The notes: generated from the letters alone by a model not told the origin. A stretch of 64,000 bases of DNA from Clostridium sp. D43t1_170807_H7 (GCF_015555905.1 NZ_JADNLK010000011.1:23774-87773); one strand, 5' to 3'. Shown: positions 47,948 to 57,788, counted from the first letter of the stretch. Program-made: numbers and translations.

Positions 47948-49567
47948 ATGAAAAAAGGTATCGCTGCATCAAAAGGTTATGCAATAGGTAAAGTATTCAT
48001 TCAAGAACATGAAGAAATAGTTATAACTGACGCAAAAGTTAGTGACGTAGCTGCAGAAAAAGAAAAATTAAAAGTTGCTTTAGAAGCATCAAAAGAACAG
48101 TTAACAGCAATTAAGGAAAAGACACTTGCTGAAATAGGTGAACATGAAGCTGCTGTTTTTGAAGCTCACTTAACTTTATTAGATGACCCAGAGTTCACTG
48201 GACAAATGGAAATGACTGTTGAAAGCGAAAGCTTAAATGCTATGAAAGCTGTTCAAAATGTAACAGATACATTCGTTATGATTTTTGAATCAATGGATGA
48301 TGCTTACATGAGAGAAAGAGCTGCTGATATTAAAGACGTTTCTAAGAGAATCATTTCTAACTTAGCAGGAAAAGGTGGAAGTGGATTTGCTATAACTGAA
48401 GCAAATACAGTTGTTGTTGCTTATGATTTAACTCCATCAGATACAGCTCAATTAGATAGAACTAAAGTTGTTGGTTTCTTAACTGATATCGGAGGAAGAA
48501 CTTCTCACTCAGCTATTATGGCTAGAACATTAGAAATTCCAGCTGTTGTTGGTTTAGGAGATATAACTAAAACAGTTAAAAATGGTGATTCAATAATCGT
48601 TGATGGTATTGAAGGATTTGCAATAATTAACCCATCAGAAGAAGTTATTGCTGAATATCAAGCTAAGAAAGAAAAGTTTGCAGCAGAACAAGAAGAATTA
48701 AAGAAACTTATCGAAGTTAAAACTGTAACTAAATCAGGTAAGAGAATTGAAGTTTGCGGTAACATCGGTAAGCCAGAAGATATAGATCAAGTTTTAGCTA
48801 ACGGTGGAGATGGTGTAGGATTATTCAGAACTGAATTCTTATACATGGACAGAGACCAAGCTCCAACTGAAGAAGAGCAATTCACAGCTTACAAAACTGT
48901 TTTAGAAAAAGCTAACGGTAAGCAAGTTGTTATCAGAACATTAGATATCGGTGGAGATAAGGTATTACCTTACTTACCATTACCAGAAGAAATGAATCCA
49001 TTCTTAGGCTACAGAGCTATAAGATTATGTTTAGATAGAAAAGATATATTCAAGGTTCAAATCAGAGCTTTATTAAGAGCTTCTGTATACGGAAACCTAT
49101 GCGTTATGTTCCCAATGATTTCTGGCTTAGAAGAATTCCAAGCTGCTAAAGAATTCGTTGAAGAATGTAGAGCAGAATTACATGCTGAAGGAGTTAAAAC
49201 TTCTGAAACTACTCAATGGGGTATTATGGTTGAAATTCCAGCTGCAGCAGTTATGGCTGATGAATTAGCTAAGTATGTTGACTTCTTCTCAATTGGAACT
49301 AACGATTTAATCCAATACACATTAGCTGCTGATAGAATGAGCGAAAAAGTATCATACCTTTATAATCCAATGCACCCAGCTGTATTAAGATTAATAAAGA
49401 TGACTATAGACGGAGCTCACAAACACGGTAAGTGGGTTGGAATGTGTGGAGAAATGGCAGGAGATGAAGCTGCTATCCCTACATTAGTTGAATATGGATT
49501 AGATGAGTTCTCAATGAGTGCTACATCAATCTTATCTGCTAAGAAGATAATATTAGAACAAGAATAA
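47948..49567 (+). CDS. ptsI: Phosphoenolpyruvate-protein phosphotransferase (PTS enzyme I)
   Basis: First enzyme of the sugar phosphotransferase system: transfers phosphate from PEP to HPr. ATG 47948 after GGAGGAG gives 539 residues. Phospho-acceptor His187 sits in GGRTSHSAI. The PEP-binding barrel has LGYRAIRLCL and the catalytic Cys in WVGMCGEMAGD (near 502). No ptsH is adjacent. Ends in a bidirectional terminator. Confidence 0.96.
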   Translation: MKKGIAASKGYAIGKVFIQEHEEIVITDAKVSDVAAEKEKLKVALEASKEQLTAIKEKTLAEIGEHEAAVFEAHLTLLDDPEFTGQMEMTVESESLNAMKAVQNVTDTFVMIFESMDDAYMRERAADIKDVSKRIISNLAGKGGSGFAITEANTVVVAYDLTPSDTAQLDRTKVVGFLTDIGGRTSHSAIMARTLEIPAVVGLGDITKTVKNGDSIIVDGIEGFAIINPSEEVIAEYQAKKEKFAAEQEELKKLIEVKTVTKSGKRIEVCGNIGKPEDIDQVLANGGDGVGLFRTEFLYMDRDQAPTEEEQFTAYKTVLEKANGKQVVIRTLDIGGDKVLPYLPLPEEMNPFLGYRAIRLCLDRKDIFKVQIRALLRASVYGNLCVMFPMISGLEEFQAAKEFVEECRAELHAEGVKTSETTQWGIMVEIPAAAVMADELAKYVDFFSIGTNDLIQYTLAADRMSEKVSYLYNPMHPAVLRLIKMTIDGAHKHGKWVGMCGEMAGDEAAIPTLVEYGLDEFSMSATSILSAKKIILEQE

Positions 49568-49572
49568 TATAT

Positions 49573-49607
49573 AGAGAGAGAATCGCATTAGTGATTCTCT
49601 CTTTTTC
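49573..49607. terminator. Terminator between ptsI and the XRE gene
   Basis: Ten-base-pair stem (49575-49584 with 49593-49602) with T-run on the plus side. Serves ptsI. Confidence 0.9.
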
Positions 49608-49647
49608 TGTGTTGACATAGTTCTTTAAATTAAAATAATTAGAAATT

Positions 49648-50364
49648 TTATTGGTATTGCCCATAAATCTCATCAAATAATTCTAAGGATTTTTTAGTCA
49701 TTAAAGCAATTTGATCTTTTAGTTCATCATAAGTTACCTTATCTCGTTTAGATAATTTGCCTTTAATTATATTTCCTTCTGAATCAAGGGTATAATTATT
49801 TGACAACTCTAAATAAGCTTTACCATCACCTGTCACTAGAATAGAAACATCTTCATCAGGTATTTCAGATGAGATGGTTTGATTATAAAAATGAAAACTA
49901 TATTCAGAAATTTTTTGATTAGGAGTATAATAAAGAGCTTCATTAGATTCAAGTTTATAGTATCCAAGGTTATCATCAAATTTGAATCCTGCATCTGTTA
50001 TAGAAGTTTGAAATTTTTCTTCACAAATCTTTTTATTATTATACCAAATAGCAGTATAGGCACCATAAGCTATAACAAGTATAGCAAGTATAATAGATGA
50101 TATTTTCAGTATATTTTTTATAAGTTTATTTTGTAATAATTCTTTATCAAATTTTTTAACCATAGTCTTGTCCCCTTTCATTAAAGTATCTAATGAAATT
50201 TCAAACATATCACTTATTTTTATCAATGTTTGTAGGTCGGGATAACTTTTTTCATTTTCCCAATTAGATACTGTTTGTCTTGTAACATTAAATAATTTAG
50301 CAAACTCTTCTTGAGTTAATTTTTTATCTTTTCTAATTTTAAGTATTGACATTGCAATGTTCAT
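49648..50364 (-). CDS. Membrane-anchored XRE-family regulator
   Basis: A 238-residue protein with an N-terminal XRE helix-turn-helix (about 5-60, LTQEEFAKLFNVTRQTVSNWE), a basic linker, one transmembrane helix (about 84-107) and an extracytoplasmic tail of about 130 residues. The arrangement suggests a one-protein sensor that reads an outside signal and acts on DNA. The tail matches no domain I recognise. ATG 50364 follows GGAGGAG on the minus strand. Confidence 0.8.
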   Translation of the reverse strand: MNIAMSILKIRKDKKLTQEEFAKLFNVTRQTVSNWENEKSYPDLQTLIKISDMFEISLDTLMKGDKTMVKKFDKELLQNKLIKNILKISSIILAILVIAYGAYTAIWYNNKKICEEKFQTSITDAGFKFDDNLGYYKLESNEALYYTPNQKISEYSFHFYNQTISSEIPDEDVSILVTGDGKAYLELSNNYTLDSEGNIIKGKLSKRDKVTYDELKDQIALMTKKSLELFDEIYGQYQ

Positions 50365-50380
50365 AAATTCTCCTCCTCAG

Positions 50381-50424
50381 TACCAATTATTTATTTAAAT
50401 TAAATATAAGTCTAGCAATTGGTA
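50381..50424. promoter_or_regulatory. Inverted repeat upstream of the XRE gene
   Basis: TACCAATT (50381-50388) and AATTGGTA (50417-50424), a perfect 8-bp inverted repeat with 28 bases between, bracketing the likely promoter of the minus-strand regulator. A possible autoregulatory operator pair. The rest of the 346-base divergent gap holds a palindrome at 50627. Confidence 0.4.
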
Positions 50425-50626
50425 TTTTACAGTGATATTTTAAGTACGCAAATTTCCTTTGCATCGTGATTTTTAAAGGGATTATCAAGATTTATTATAT
50501 AAAAAATTAATTTAAATTTAGTAAGAATATAGTAACATTAATTAATAGTAATTTACCATTAATTATATAATTTTACATATTAATAGTTAAAATTTGAGTA
50601 ATTTATTGTACTTATATATACATTTG

Positions 50627-50639
50627 TTGATTTAATCAA
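50627..50639. promoter_or_regulatory. Palindrome upstream of the isoaspartyl dipeptidase gene
   Basis: TTGATT-T-AATCAA, a 13-base perfect inverted repeat about 70 bases before the gene. Operator-like, binding protein unknown. Confidence 0.3.
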
Positions 50640-50710
50640 AGAAGCATAGATAAATTTGAAAAGTATAATAATAAATATAGTAAGATTAGACTATTTAAAG
50701 GAGGTTAAAA

Positions 50711-51883
50711 ATGATTACTGTTATTAAGAATATAAATGTATATGCACCAGAAAAGTTAGGTAAGAAAGATGTTGTTATTGTAAATGATAAGATTGAAGGA
50801 ATATATGATAATGTGAATATTCCTAATGATTTTATAGAGATAAAAGTAATAGATGGAAAGGATAAAATATTATTTCCGGGATTTTTAGATTGCCATGTCC
50901 ATATTATTGGTGGAGGGGGAGAAGGGGGATTTAGGACAAGAACTCCAGAAATATCAGTGATTTCTTTAGTAGAAGCTGGAATTACCACAGTTGTAGGATG
51001 CATAGGAACTGATGGGGTATGTAGAAATATGAGATCACTTATTGCAAAAGCAAAAGGACTAGAAGAAGAAGGAATAACATCCTATTGCTATACAGGTTCC
51101 TATGAGATACCAGTAAAAACAATTACAGAAAGTATAAAAGGTGATTTTATGATGGTGGATAAGGTTATTGGTGTTGGAGAAGTAGCATTATCAGATCATA
51201 GAAGTTCACAATCATCATATCAAGAGTTTGTAAACACTGTAGCTCAAGCCAGAGTAGGAGGATTATTATCAGGAAAAGCCGGAATTGTTAATGTACATTT
51301 AGGAGATGGTGCTAGAAGGTTAGAATATTTATTTAAACTTATAGAAGAAACAGAAATTCCACCAACTCAACTCTTACCTACACATATTAATAGAAGTGAT
51401 AAATTATTTGAAGTAGGAATTGAATATGCTAAAAAGGGAGGATTTATTGATTTAACAACAAGCTCAGATCCAAGATTCTTAGAACCAGGAGAGCTAAGAG
51501 CAGGAGAGGGATTAGCACTCTTATTAAAGAAGGGTGTAGATATTAAACATATAACATTTTCATCAGATGGAAATGGAAGCATGCCGGTATTTGATAGAGA
51601 TGGAAAACTAGTTGGCCTTGGAATATGCTCTGTTAAAACTCTTTACAGAGAAGTAAAAGATACCATAAAAGAACATAATGTGCCTATAGAACAAGCAATA
51701 AAGGTAATTACTTCAAATGTTGCAGAATTCCTTAAGTTAGATAATAAAGGAAAGATAGAAGAAGGAAGAGATGCAGATTTTGTTATTGTAAATAAAGACA
51801 GTTTAGATATTGATATGGTAATTGCTAAAGGAAAAATTGTTGTTGAGGATGGAAAAGCATCTATAAAACCAACATTCCAATAA
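50711..51883 (+). CDS. iadA: Isoaspartyl dipeptidase (beta-aspartyl peptidase) IadA
   Basis: Amidohydrolase cleaving isoaspartyl dipeptides from damaged proteins. At 390 residues it is the same length as the E. coli enzyme. Visible ligands are His62 and His64 (DCHVH), His196 (NVHLGDG), His225 (THINRS) and Asp286 (SSDGNGS), with Arg164 and Arg228 for substrate. The carboxylated lysine of E. coli (Lys162, as I recall) is replaced by Glu157 in GEVALSDHRSS. The start follows AAAGGAGG. Confidence 0.88.
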   Translation: MITVIKNINVYAPEKLGKKDVVIVNDKIEGIYDNVNIPNDFIEIKVIDGKDKILFPGFLDCHVHIIGGGGEGGFRTRTPEISVISLVEAGITTVVGCIGTDGVCRNMRSLIAKAKGLEEEGITSYCYTGSYEIPVKTITESIKGDFMMVDKVIGVGEVALSDHRSSQSSYQEFVNTVAQARVGGLLSGKAGIVNVHLGDGARRLEYLFKLIEETEIPPTQLLPTHINRSDKLFEVGIEYAKKGGFIDLTTSSDPRFLEPGELRAGEGLALLLKKGVDIKHITFSSDGNGSMPVFDRDGKLVGLGICSVKTLYREVKDTIKEHNVPIEQAIKVITSNVAEFLKLDNKGKIEEGRDADFVIVNKDSLDIDMVIAKGKIVVEDGKASIKPTFQ

Positions 51884-51902
51884 AAATATGATTAAAAATT
51901 TA

Positions 51903-51933
51903 AGGGCTACCTAAAAGAGTAGCCCTAATTTTT
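51903..51933. terminator. Bidirectional terminator between iadA and the hydrolase gene
   Basis: Eight-base-pair stem (51903-51910 with 51919-51926) with A/T-rich flanks on both sides; T5 follows on the plus strand. Confidence 0.82.
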
Positions 51934-51934
51934 A

Positions 51935-52513
51935 TTATAATGTAAAGAATAAATGTTGTCCTATAGAAACTATATTATGTTTTTCAACACCCTGCATCCA
52001 AGTGCAAGTAGCTATATGGGGGTTGTAGAAAAATACAGCATCTCCTGTAGGATCATTACCGCTTAATGCATCATATACAGCATCAAAGCATTCTTGAGTT
52101 GGTTGAACATCAATACTACCGTCGACTATACAAGAAAAAGCTTTTGGTTGAAATATAACATCTTGTATAGTATTAGGAAACCCATTATTAAGAGCCCTGT
52201 TTAATATAACTGATGCAACAGCAACTTTTCCCTCGTAGGGTTCACCCTTACTTTCAGCATATACAACTTGAGACATTAAATAAATATCTGATTGTGTTAA
52301 ATAAAGCATTTGATTATTATCCTTAAAAACTTCAACATATTCTTCATCAGATAAATTTATATAGTTATTTCCGTTATTTTCTAAATTTGATAAATTATCT
52401 TCTATTCTTGTACTTGCGCTTACCTTAGTAGTAGATAAATTTGATAAGCTTAAGTCAAGTGCTGAAAGAGATAGGGTTAGAATAATACAAAATAAGAATT
52501 TTCCAAGTTTCAT
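51935..52513 (-). CDS. Cell wall hydrolase, SleB/CwlJ family
   Basis: The 192-residue secreted protein has a signal peptide (about 1-33) and a Hydrolase_2 domain (about 75-190) with QVVYAESKGEPYEGKVAVAS; Glu87 is the likely catalytic acid. Full-length SleB has an additional N-terminal peptidoglycan-binding domain, absent here. ATG 52513 follows AAAAGGAGG. A role in cortex or vegetative wall lysis is inferred. Confidence 0.85.
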   Translation of the reverse strand: MKLGKFLFCIILTLSLSALDLSLSNLSTTKVSASTRIEDNLSNLENNGNNYINLSDEEYVEVFKDNNQMLYLTQSDIYLMSQVVYAESKGEPYEGKVAVASVILNRALNNGFPNTIQDVIFQPKAFSCIVDGSIDVQPTQECFDAVYDALSGNDPTGDAVFFYNPHIATCTWMQGVEKHNIVSIGQHLFFTL

Positions 52514-52586
52514 AAAAAACCTCCTTTTGGAATAACCCAATCGAGATATATTTTACCCAGAAAATTTAAAATAATACAAAACATTA

Positions 52587-53609
52587 TCAGAAAGAGTTTA
52601 ATAACGATTCAAAGGAAGTTTTTACATCATCATATTTAGAATAAGCATTATCGTAGTTCTTATCTATAGTATCTTTATTTTCCTCATAACTAGGTGAAGA
52701 TTTCTCATAGATAACAGCAATTTTTAAAGAATTTAAGTAGGTTGAATATAAAGTAAAGGTATTATTTAAGCTATTATAATAAGACATACAACCTTCTGGT
52801 ATTGAAGAGTAGTTAAAATCTTTCTTTATAGTTTCAAGAGTGCTTTCTTTTTCTTTAATATCATCAAGAATTACATCTAAAGACCTATTTTCTTTTCTTA
52901 TTAAGTTTATAGCTGGTTCTAAATCATCTAATATTTCATAAAATTCATTAGTGCATTTAGTTAATTTTTCAATATATGCGTTGTATTGAGTTGTTTTAAT
53001 TGATTCTTCTTTGTTTAATTTTTCTAAAGTATTTAAGTAGCCAATTAAATTGTCTAAAAAGGTTTCACTTTCTTCTGGTAAGGTTAAAGAAAACCCATAA
53101 GGAGATAAATCTTCATAACTTTTTTTACAGCTTTCTTTTAAAATTAGTATTTCAGAAGTAATTTCAGAGGTAGATAAATTACTAGTATAAGATAAAACAT
53201 CAATACAATAGCTATATAAATTCTCTGTATTTTCGATACATGAAATTAATGTTGGAATTATGTTAGGAGTATTATTATTTGCTATTACTACAGCAGATAC
53301 TTTCCCCTTTAGTTCTTCTAATTGCTTTAAATCATCATTTAATATGCTAGAGGCTGATTTACTATTTATAGTTACACCATTAATACATTTTTTTAAAGAA
53401 AGATTTATTTCAGATAGTTCGGTAATATAAGGCTCAAAATCTTTTAAAGCTGTATCTTCAGTAGAAATATCATTATTATTAGCAGATGAAGAAATAGAAT
53501 TATTACGGTTATGTAATAATAACATCATAGAGGAGGTTAAAAATACACAAATTAATAGCGTTATAACAAAGGTTTTATTTTCAAAAAATGATTTTTTTAT
53601 GCTTTCCAT
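52587..53609 (-). CDS. Membrane-anchored protein of unknown function
   Basis: A 340-residue protein with one N-terminal transmembrane helix (about 14-33), a Ser/Asn-rich linker (37-50), then about 290 residues of mostly helical, heptad-rich sequence with short loops. I recognise no family. ATG 53609 is used because AAAGGATG is well placed for it. It lies just upstream of the SleB-like gene, with a 73-base gap, so the pair could be one transcript. Confidence 0.72.
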   Translation of the reverse strand: MESIKKSFFENKTFVITLLICVFLTSSMMLLLHNRNNSISSSANNNDISTEDTALKDFEPYITELSEINLSLKKCINGVTINSKSASSILNDDLKQLEELKGKVSAVVIANNNTPNIIPTLISCIENTENLYSYCIDVLSYTSNLSTSEITSEILILKESCKKSYEDLSPYGFSLTLPEESETFLDNLIGYLNTLEKLNKEESIKTTQYNAYIEKLTKCTNEFYEILDDLEPAINLIRKENRSLDVILDDIKEKESTLETIKKDFNYSSIPEGCMSYYNSLNNTFTLYSTYLNSLKIAVIYEKSSPSYEENKDTIDKNYDNAYSKYDDVKTSFESLLNSF

Positions 53610-53853
53610 ATATATCACATCCTTTAAATTAACTTACAATATTAAATATTATGAAAAAACTTTTTCTATAATTTATATTATTATGAAAAATAAAATATAC
53701 TTAAATAAATTTATTGATGAAAATAAAAGAAGTTATGAAAGCTAAAAATGAGAAATATGGGAGAATTTAGACTAATAAAAATAGAATTATAATATTTTAA
53801 CAATTATGAGAATAGTGTATAATTTAATTAGAAAATTTATGGTGGTGGATTAG

Positions 53854-54708
53854 ATGCAAAACTTTATTTCAATGATAATGAATTCACTAAAGAGCATGTC
53901 ACTTACTGCTATTATTGATATTTTAGTAGTAGCATTTATATTTTATAAAGGATATATGCTTATTAAGGAAACAAGAGCAGAACAGCTATTAAAGGGAATA
54001 GCATTTATAATAATATTAATTCCAATTAGTTCTATACTAAATTTGAGTATGCTATATTTTATATTAAGCAAAACTTTAACTATTGGAATAATATCTGTGG
54101 TTATAATATTTCAACCAGAGATAAGAAGAGCATTAGAGCATTTAGGAAGAAGTGCTTTTGAAGATAAACATGGCTTTGAAGATAGGGAACAGAGGAATAT
54201 TTATGTTAGTGAAATTGTCAATGCAGTATCTAACTTAGCAGAAACAAAGACAGGGGCACTAATTGCAATTGAACAAGGAACAGGACTTGGAGAAATAATA
54301 GCTTCAGGAACTATAATAGAAGCAAAAATAACTTCAAATCTACTAGAAAATATATTTGTTGTAAACACGCCACTTCATGATGGAGCAACAATAATAGGAA
54401 GGGATAAAATATTAGCAGCAGGATGTGTTTTACCCTTAACTAATAATAAAGAAATTAATAAAAAGTTAGGAACTAGACATAGAGCAGCAATAGGATTATC
54501 TGAAATATCTGATGCACTTGTTATTATAGTATCTGAAGAAACAGGAATTATTTCTTTAGCCATAAACGGACGTTTAACTAGAAATTATGATAAAGATAGA
54601 TTGAGAACTATCTTACTTAAGATAATGGAGCATAGAGAAGAAAAGAATGTTAAAACTGCTGGCAAGAAGGTGAAAACATGGATAACTGGAAAAATAAACA
54701 GAAAATAA
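53854..54708 (+). CDS. cdaA: Diadenylate cyclase CdaA
   Basis: Makes c-di-AMP from two ATP at the membrane. The 284 residues have three hydrophobic helices (about 18-88) and a DAC domain (about 100-260) with DGA at 176-178 and RHR at 208-210, both catalytic. Overlaps cdaR by 31 bases. Confidence 0.96.
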   Translation: MQNFISMIMNSLKSMSLTAIIDILVVAFIFYKGYMLIKETRAEQLLKGIAFIIILIPISSILNLSMLYFILSKTLTIGIISVVIIFQPEIRRALEHLGRSAFEDKHGFEDREQRNIYVSEIVNAVSNLAETKTGALIAIEQGTGLGEIIASGTIIEAKITSNLLENIFVVNTPLHDGATIIGRDKILAAGCVLPLTNNKEINKKLGTRHRAAIGLSEISDALVIIVSEETGIISLAINGRLTRNYDKDRLRTILLKIMEHREEKNVKTAGKKVKTWITGKINRK

Positions 54709-55937
54709 TTGTTCAATTAGTATGTCTTTTGCTATCAATAGGATTGTGGATTTATGTAACTAACATAGAGAATCCTATAAAATCTTATGAGTTAAGTAGA
54801 GTGCCAGTAGAAATTAAAAATGCTGATAGTTTAAAAGATGCAGGGTTAGCGTTATCTCCTAATCAAGAGTTTTATGTAAATCTAAAAATAGAAGGTAGCA
54901 GTCAGGATCTATTTAGCATAGATAAAAGTGATTTTACTATAAGTGTGGATTTAAATGAATTTGTACTTAAAAATGGAGAGAATAAAATTGCAGTAAATAT
55001 AGAAAATGTTCCTAGTACAGTTAAAATAAAAAATAGTAACGGATTGACCATAACAATAAATACTGAAGCATATTCTACAAAGGAAGTTCCAGTAAAATCT
55101 AAGATTAATGTTATTTCAAAATCAAGTTATTATGTAGCAACACCTATATTTACTCCAGAAACTATAATAGTATCTGGTCCAGAATCTTTAGTAAATAAAG
55201 TAACAAAAGTTGTTGCAGAGGGTGAAGAAAGTAATGCTGTAAAGACAATTGTTAAAGATTATATAGTTACACCGGTAGATGAAAATGATAAAGAGATTAC
55301 AGGTGTTGAACTATCTCAAAAGTGGGCAGAGGCCACTATTGAAATAAACGAAGGTAAGACAGTTCCAATTAAAATTAATACCACAGGAACATTGCCAAGC
55401 GGTTTAAGATTAAAATCCATAAGTTCAACTACAACAGAGATAGGAATAACAGGTCCTGAATCTACATTAAGTTCAATTAATGAAATTAACACAGAAACTA
55501 TAAATCTTTCTGAAATAAAAGATAGTACAAATATTGATGTTGCATTAGGAATACCAGATGGAATATTAATTCATAATGGTGAAAATTCCATAACAGTAAG
55601 TATAGTTGTAGAAAAAGTACAAACAAAGGAATTTACTATTGATTATTCAATGATAGGACAACAAGAAGGTATAACTGTTGTTCCTGATAATAATAAAGTT
55701 ACTATAACAGTTTCAGGTTTTGAAGATATTTTAAATAGTCTTACTGAAGCAAATTTTACTGCAGAATTAGATGTATCTGAATATACTGAAGAAGGTGAAT
55801 TCTCTAAAGTACCAACTGTAAATTTAGTTGGAGTAGATAATGTTAATATAGATACTGTAAGTGAAATAAAGCTGACGGTAACAAAAGATATACCTACAAG
55901 TGGAGATGACGTGCAAGAAGAAGTGCCGCAACAATAG
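54678..55937 (+). CDS. cdaR: CdaA regulatory protein CdaR (YbbR domains)
   Basis: Extracytoplasmic partner that tunes CdaA. The 419 residues have one N-terminal membrane helix (about 9-26) and four YbbR-type beta-rich repeats outside the cell, ending in a Pro/Glu-rich tail. The ATG lies inside cdaA with AAGGTG upstream, giving coupled translation. Confidence 0.92.
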   Translation: MDNWKNKQKIIVQLVCLLLSIGLWIYVTNIENPIKSYELSRVPVEIKNADSLKDAGLALSPNQEFYVNLKIEGSSQDLFSIDKSDFTISVDLNEFVLKNGENKIAVNIENVPSTVKIKNSNGLTITINTEAYSTKEVPVKSKINVISKSSYYVATPIFTPETIIVSGPESLVNKVTKVVAEGEESNAVKTIVKDYIVTPVDENDKEITGVELSQKWAEATIEINEGKTVPIKINTTGTLPSGLRLKSISSTTTEIGITGPESTLSSINEINTETINLSEIKDSTNIDVALGIPDGILIHNGENSITVSIVVEKVQTKEFTIDYSMIGQQEGITVVPDNNKVTITVSGFEDILNSLTEANFTAELDVSEYTEEGEFSKVPTVNLVGVDNVNIDTVSEIKLTVTKDIPTSGDDVQEEVPQQ

Positions 55938-55941
55938 TTAA

Positions 55942-55978
55942 AAAATAAAGTTGGTTTATGCTAACTTTATTTTTTTTC
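55942..55978 (+). terminator. Terminator after cdaR
   Basis: Thirteen-base-pair stem with one G-U pair (55942-55954 with 55961-55973), 6-base loop, then T-run. Confidence 0.9.
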
Positions 55979-56080
55979 TTTGTATAGTTATTTTAAGACA
56001 TAGAGAACCTTAACTATTAACTATGTTAATCTTGTGATACAATATTAAAAACTAGAAATAATATTATTAAGGGTGATTAT

Positions 56081-57679
56081 ATGACTATAAGAATTAACAA
56101 CCTAAGTCTTGGGTTAGATGATGATATAAAATTATTAAAAAAGAAAGCAAGTAAAAAATTAAGAATTTCAGTAGATGAAATTAAAGACTTTAAAATAGTT
56201 AGAGAAAGTATAGATGCAAGAAATAAAGATAATATTAAGATTATATATGCAATTGAAATTGAACATAAAGATGAAGAAAAGTTAGTAAATAGAGTTCATG
56301 ATAATGATGTGAGAATAGATAACTCAAAATATGAACCAGATGTTGAGCCGGGTAATGAGGTATTAAATCATAGACCAGTAGTTGTAGGTTTAGGACCAGC
56401 AGGATTATTTTCTGCGCTAATGTTAGCACAAAAAGGTTACAAACCATTAGTTATAGAACGTGGAGAAGATGTTGATAAAAGAACGGAGACTGTGGATAAA
56501 TTTTGGAAAACAGGAGAGTTGAATTTAGAATCTAATGTTCAATTTGGAGAAGGAGGAGCGGGATCATTTTCAGATGGTAAGCTAACTACTAGAATTAAAG
56601 ATAAAAAGTGTGACTATGTTTTAGCTGAGTTAGTTAAAGCAGGAGCTCCAGAAGAGATTAGATATGAGGCAAAGCCACATGTAGGAACAGATATATTAAA
56701 GGATGTAGTTAAAAATATAAGAAAGCAAATTATTGCTTTAGGAGGAGAGGTTCGTTTTTCTTCTAAGCTTGAATACATAAAAAGTAATAATAGAAAAGTA
56801 AAGAGTATAATAGTAAATGGTGATGAAATACCATGTGATGCACTTGTTTTAGCTCTAGGACATAGCTCAAGAGATACATATGAAATGTTAAATAGTATTG
56901 GAATATTCATGGAACCAAAAGCTTTTGCAATTGGAGTTAGAATTGAACATCCTCAAGAAATGATAAATGTAGGTCAATATGGTAAAATGGCTAGCCATCC
57001 AAGATTACAAGCAGCTAGTTATAACTTAACATATCAAAGCAGAGCTTTAGGAAGAGGAGTATATTCCTTCTGTATGTGTCCAGGTGGAGTTGTTGTTGCT
57101 GCAGCGTCTGAAGATAAAAGATTAGTTTCTAATGGTATGAGTTATCATGCAAGAAATGAGGAAAATTCCAATTCAGCTTTAGTTGTAACTGTTGGACCAG
57201 AAGATTTTGAGGGAACTTCAGTTTTAAGAGGAATGGAATTCCAAAGGCATTATGAATCTTTAGCATATAAAGTTGGTGGAGGAGATTATAAAGCACCAGT
57301 TCAATTATTAGGTGACTTTGTTAATGATAGAAAATCAACTAAGCTTGGAGCAGTTACACCAAGTTATAAACCAGGATTTGAATTTGCTGATATGAGAGAT
57401 TGTTTACCTTCATATGTAATAGAGGGAATAAAAGATGGAGTTAATAATTTTGATAGAAAAATTAAAGGTTATGGAAGAAAAGATGCTGTTTTAACAGGAA
57501 TAGAAACAAGAACTTCAGCCCCAGTTAAGATAACGAGAAATGAGAGATTAGAAAGTATATCATTAAGTGGACTATATCCTTGTGGGGAGGGAGCAGGTTT
57601 TGCAGGTGGAATTGTATCAGCTGCAGTCGATGGAATTAAAGTTGCTGAAAGAATTATAGAAAAATATAAACAAATATAA
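56081..57679 (+). CDS. FAD-dependent oxidoreductase (COG2509-like)
   Basis: The 532-residue flavoprotein has an N-terminal extension of about 100 residues and a Rossmann dinucleotide-binding loop GLGPAGLFSALML (about 105-117). It also has the family's QFGEGGAGSFSDGKL and, near the C-terminus, PCGEGAGFAGGIVSAA. Members are called uncharacterised FAD-dependent dehydrogenases; substrate unknown. It stands between cdaR and ptb as a single gene with its own terminator. Confidence 0.85.
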   Translation: MTIRINNLSLGLDDDIKLLKKKASKKLRISVDEIKDFKIVRESIDARNKDNIKIIYAIEIEHKDEEKLVNRVHDNDVRIDNSKYEPDVEPGNEVLNHRPVVVGLGPAGLFSALMLAQKGYKPLVIERGEDVDKRTETVDKFWKTGELNLESNVQFGEGGAGSFSDGKLTTRIKDKKCDYVLAELVKAGAPEEIRYEAKPHVGTDILKDVVKNIRKQIIALGGEVRFSSKLEYIKSNNRKVKSIIVNGDEIPCDALVLALGHSSRDTYEMLNSIGIFMEPKAFAIGVRIEHPQEMINVGQYGKMASHPRLQAASYNLTYQSRALGRGVYSFCMCPGGVVVAAASEDKRLVSNGMSYHARNEENSNSALVVTVGPEDFEGTSVLRGMEFQRHYESLAYKVGGGDYKAPVQLLGDFVNDRKSTKLGAVTPSYKPGFEFADMRDCLPSYVIEGIKDGVNNFDRKIKGYGRKDAVLTGIETRTSAPVKITRNERLESISLSGLYPCGEGAGFAGGIVSAAVDGIKVAERIIEKYKQI

Positions 57680-57713
57680 TTAATTAATGAATAAGTAAAT
57701 AATAAATATATTT

Positions 57714-57759
57714 AAAGAAAATCAGTAGTTATTAAAAATTATTGATTTTCTTTATTTTT
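57714..57759 (+). terminator. Terminator after the FAD oxidoreductase
   Basis: Thirteen-pair stem with one G-U pair (57714-57726 with 57741-57753) and a T-rich tail. Confidence 0.8.
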
Positions 57760-57788
57760 ATTTCCTAAAATAGTTAAAAATTAACATG

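Noticed and set aside
57773..57785. Rex operator before ptb
   Set aside because: GTTAA and TTAAC are separated by three bases, whereas Rex sites have a four-base gap and TTG/CAA flanks.
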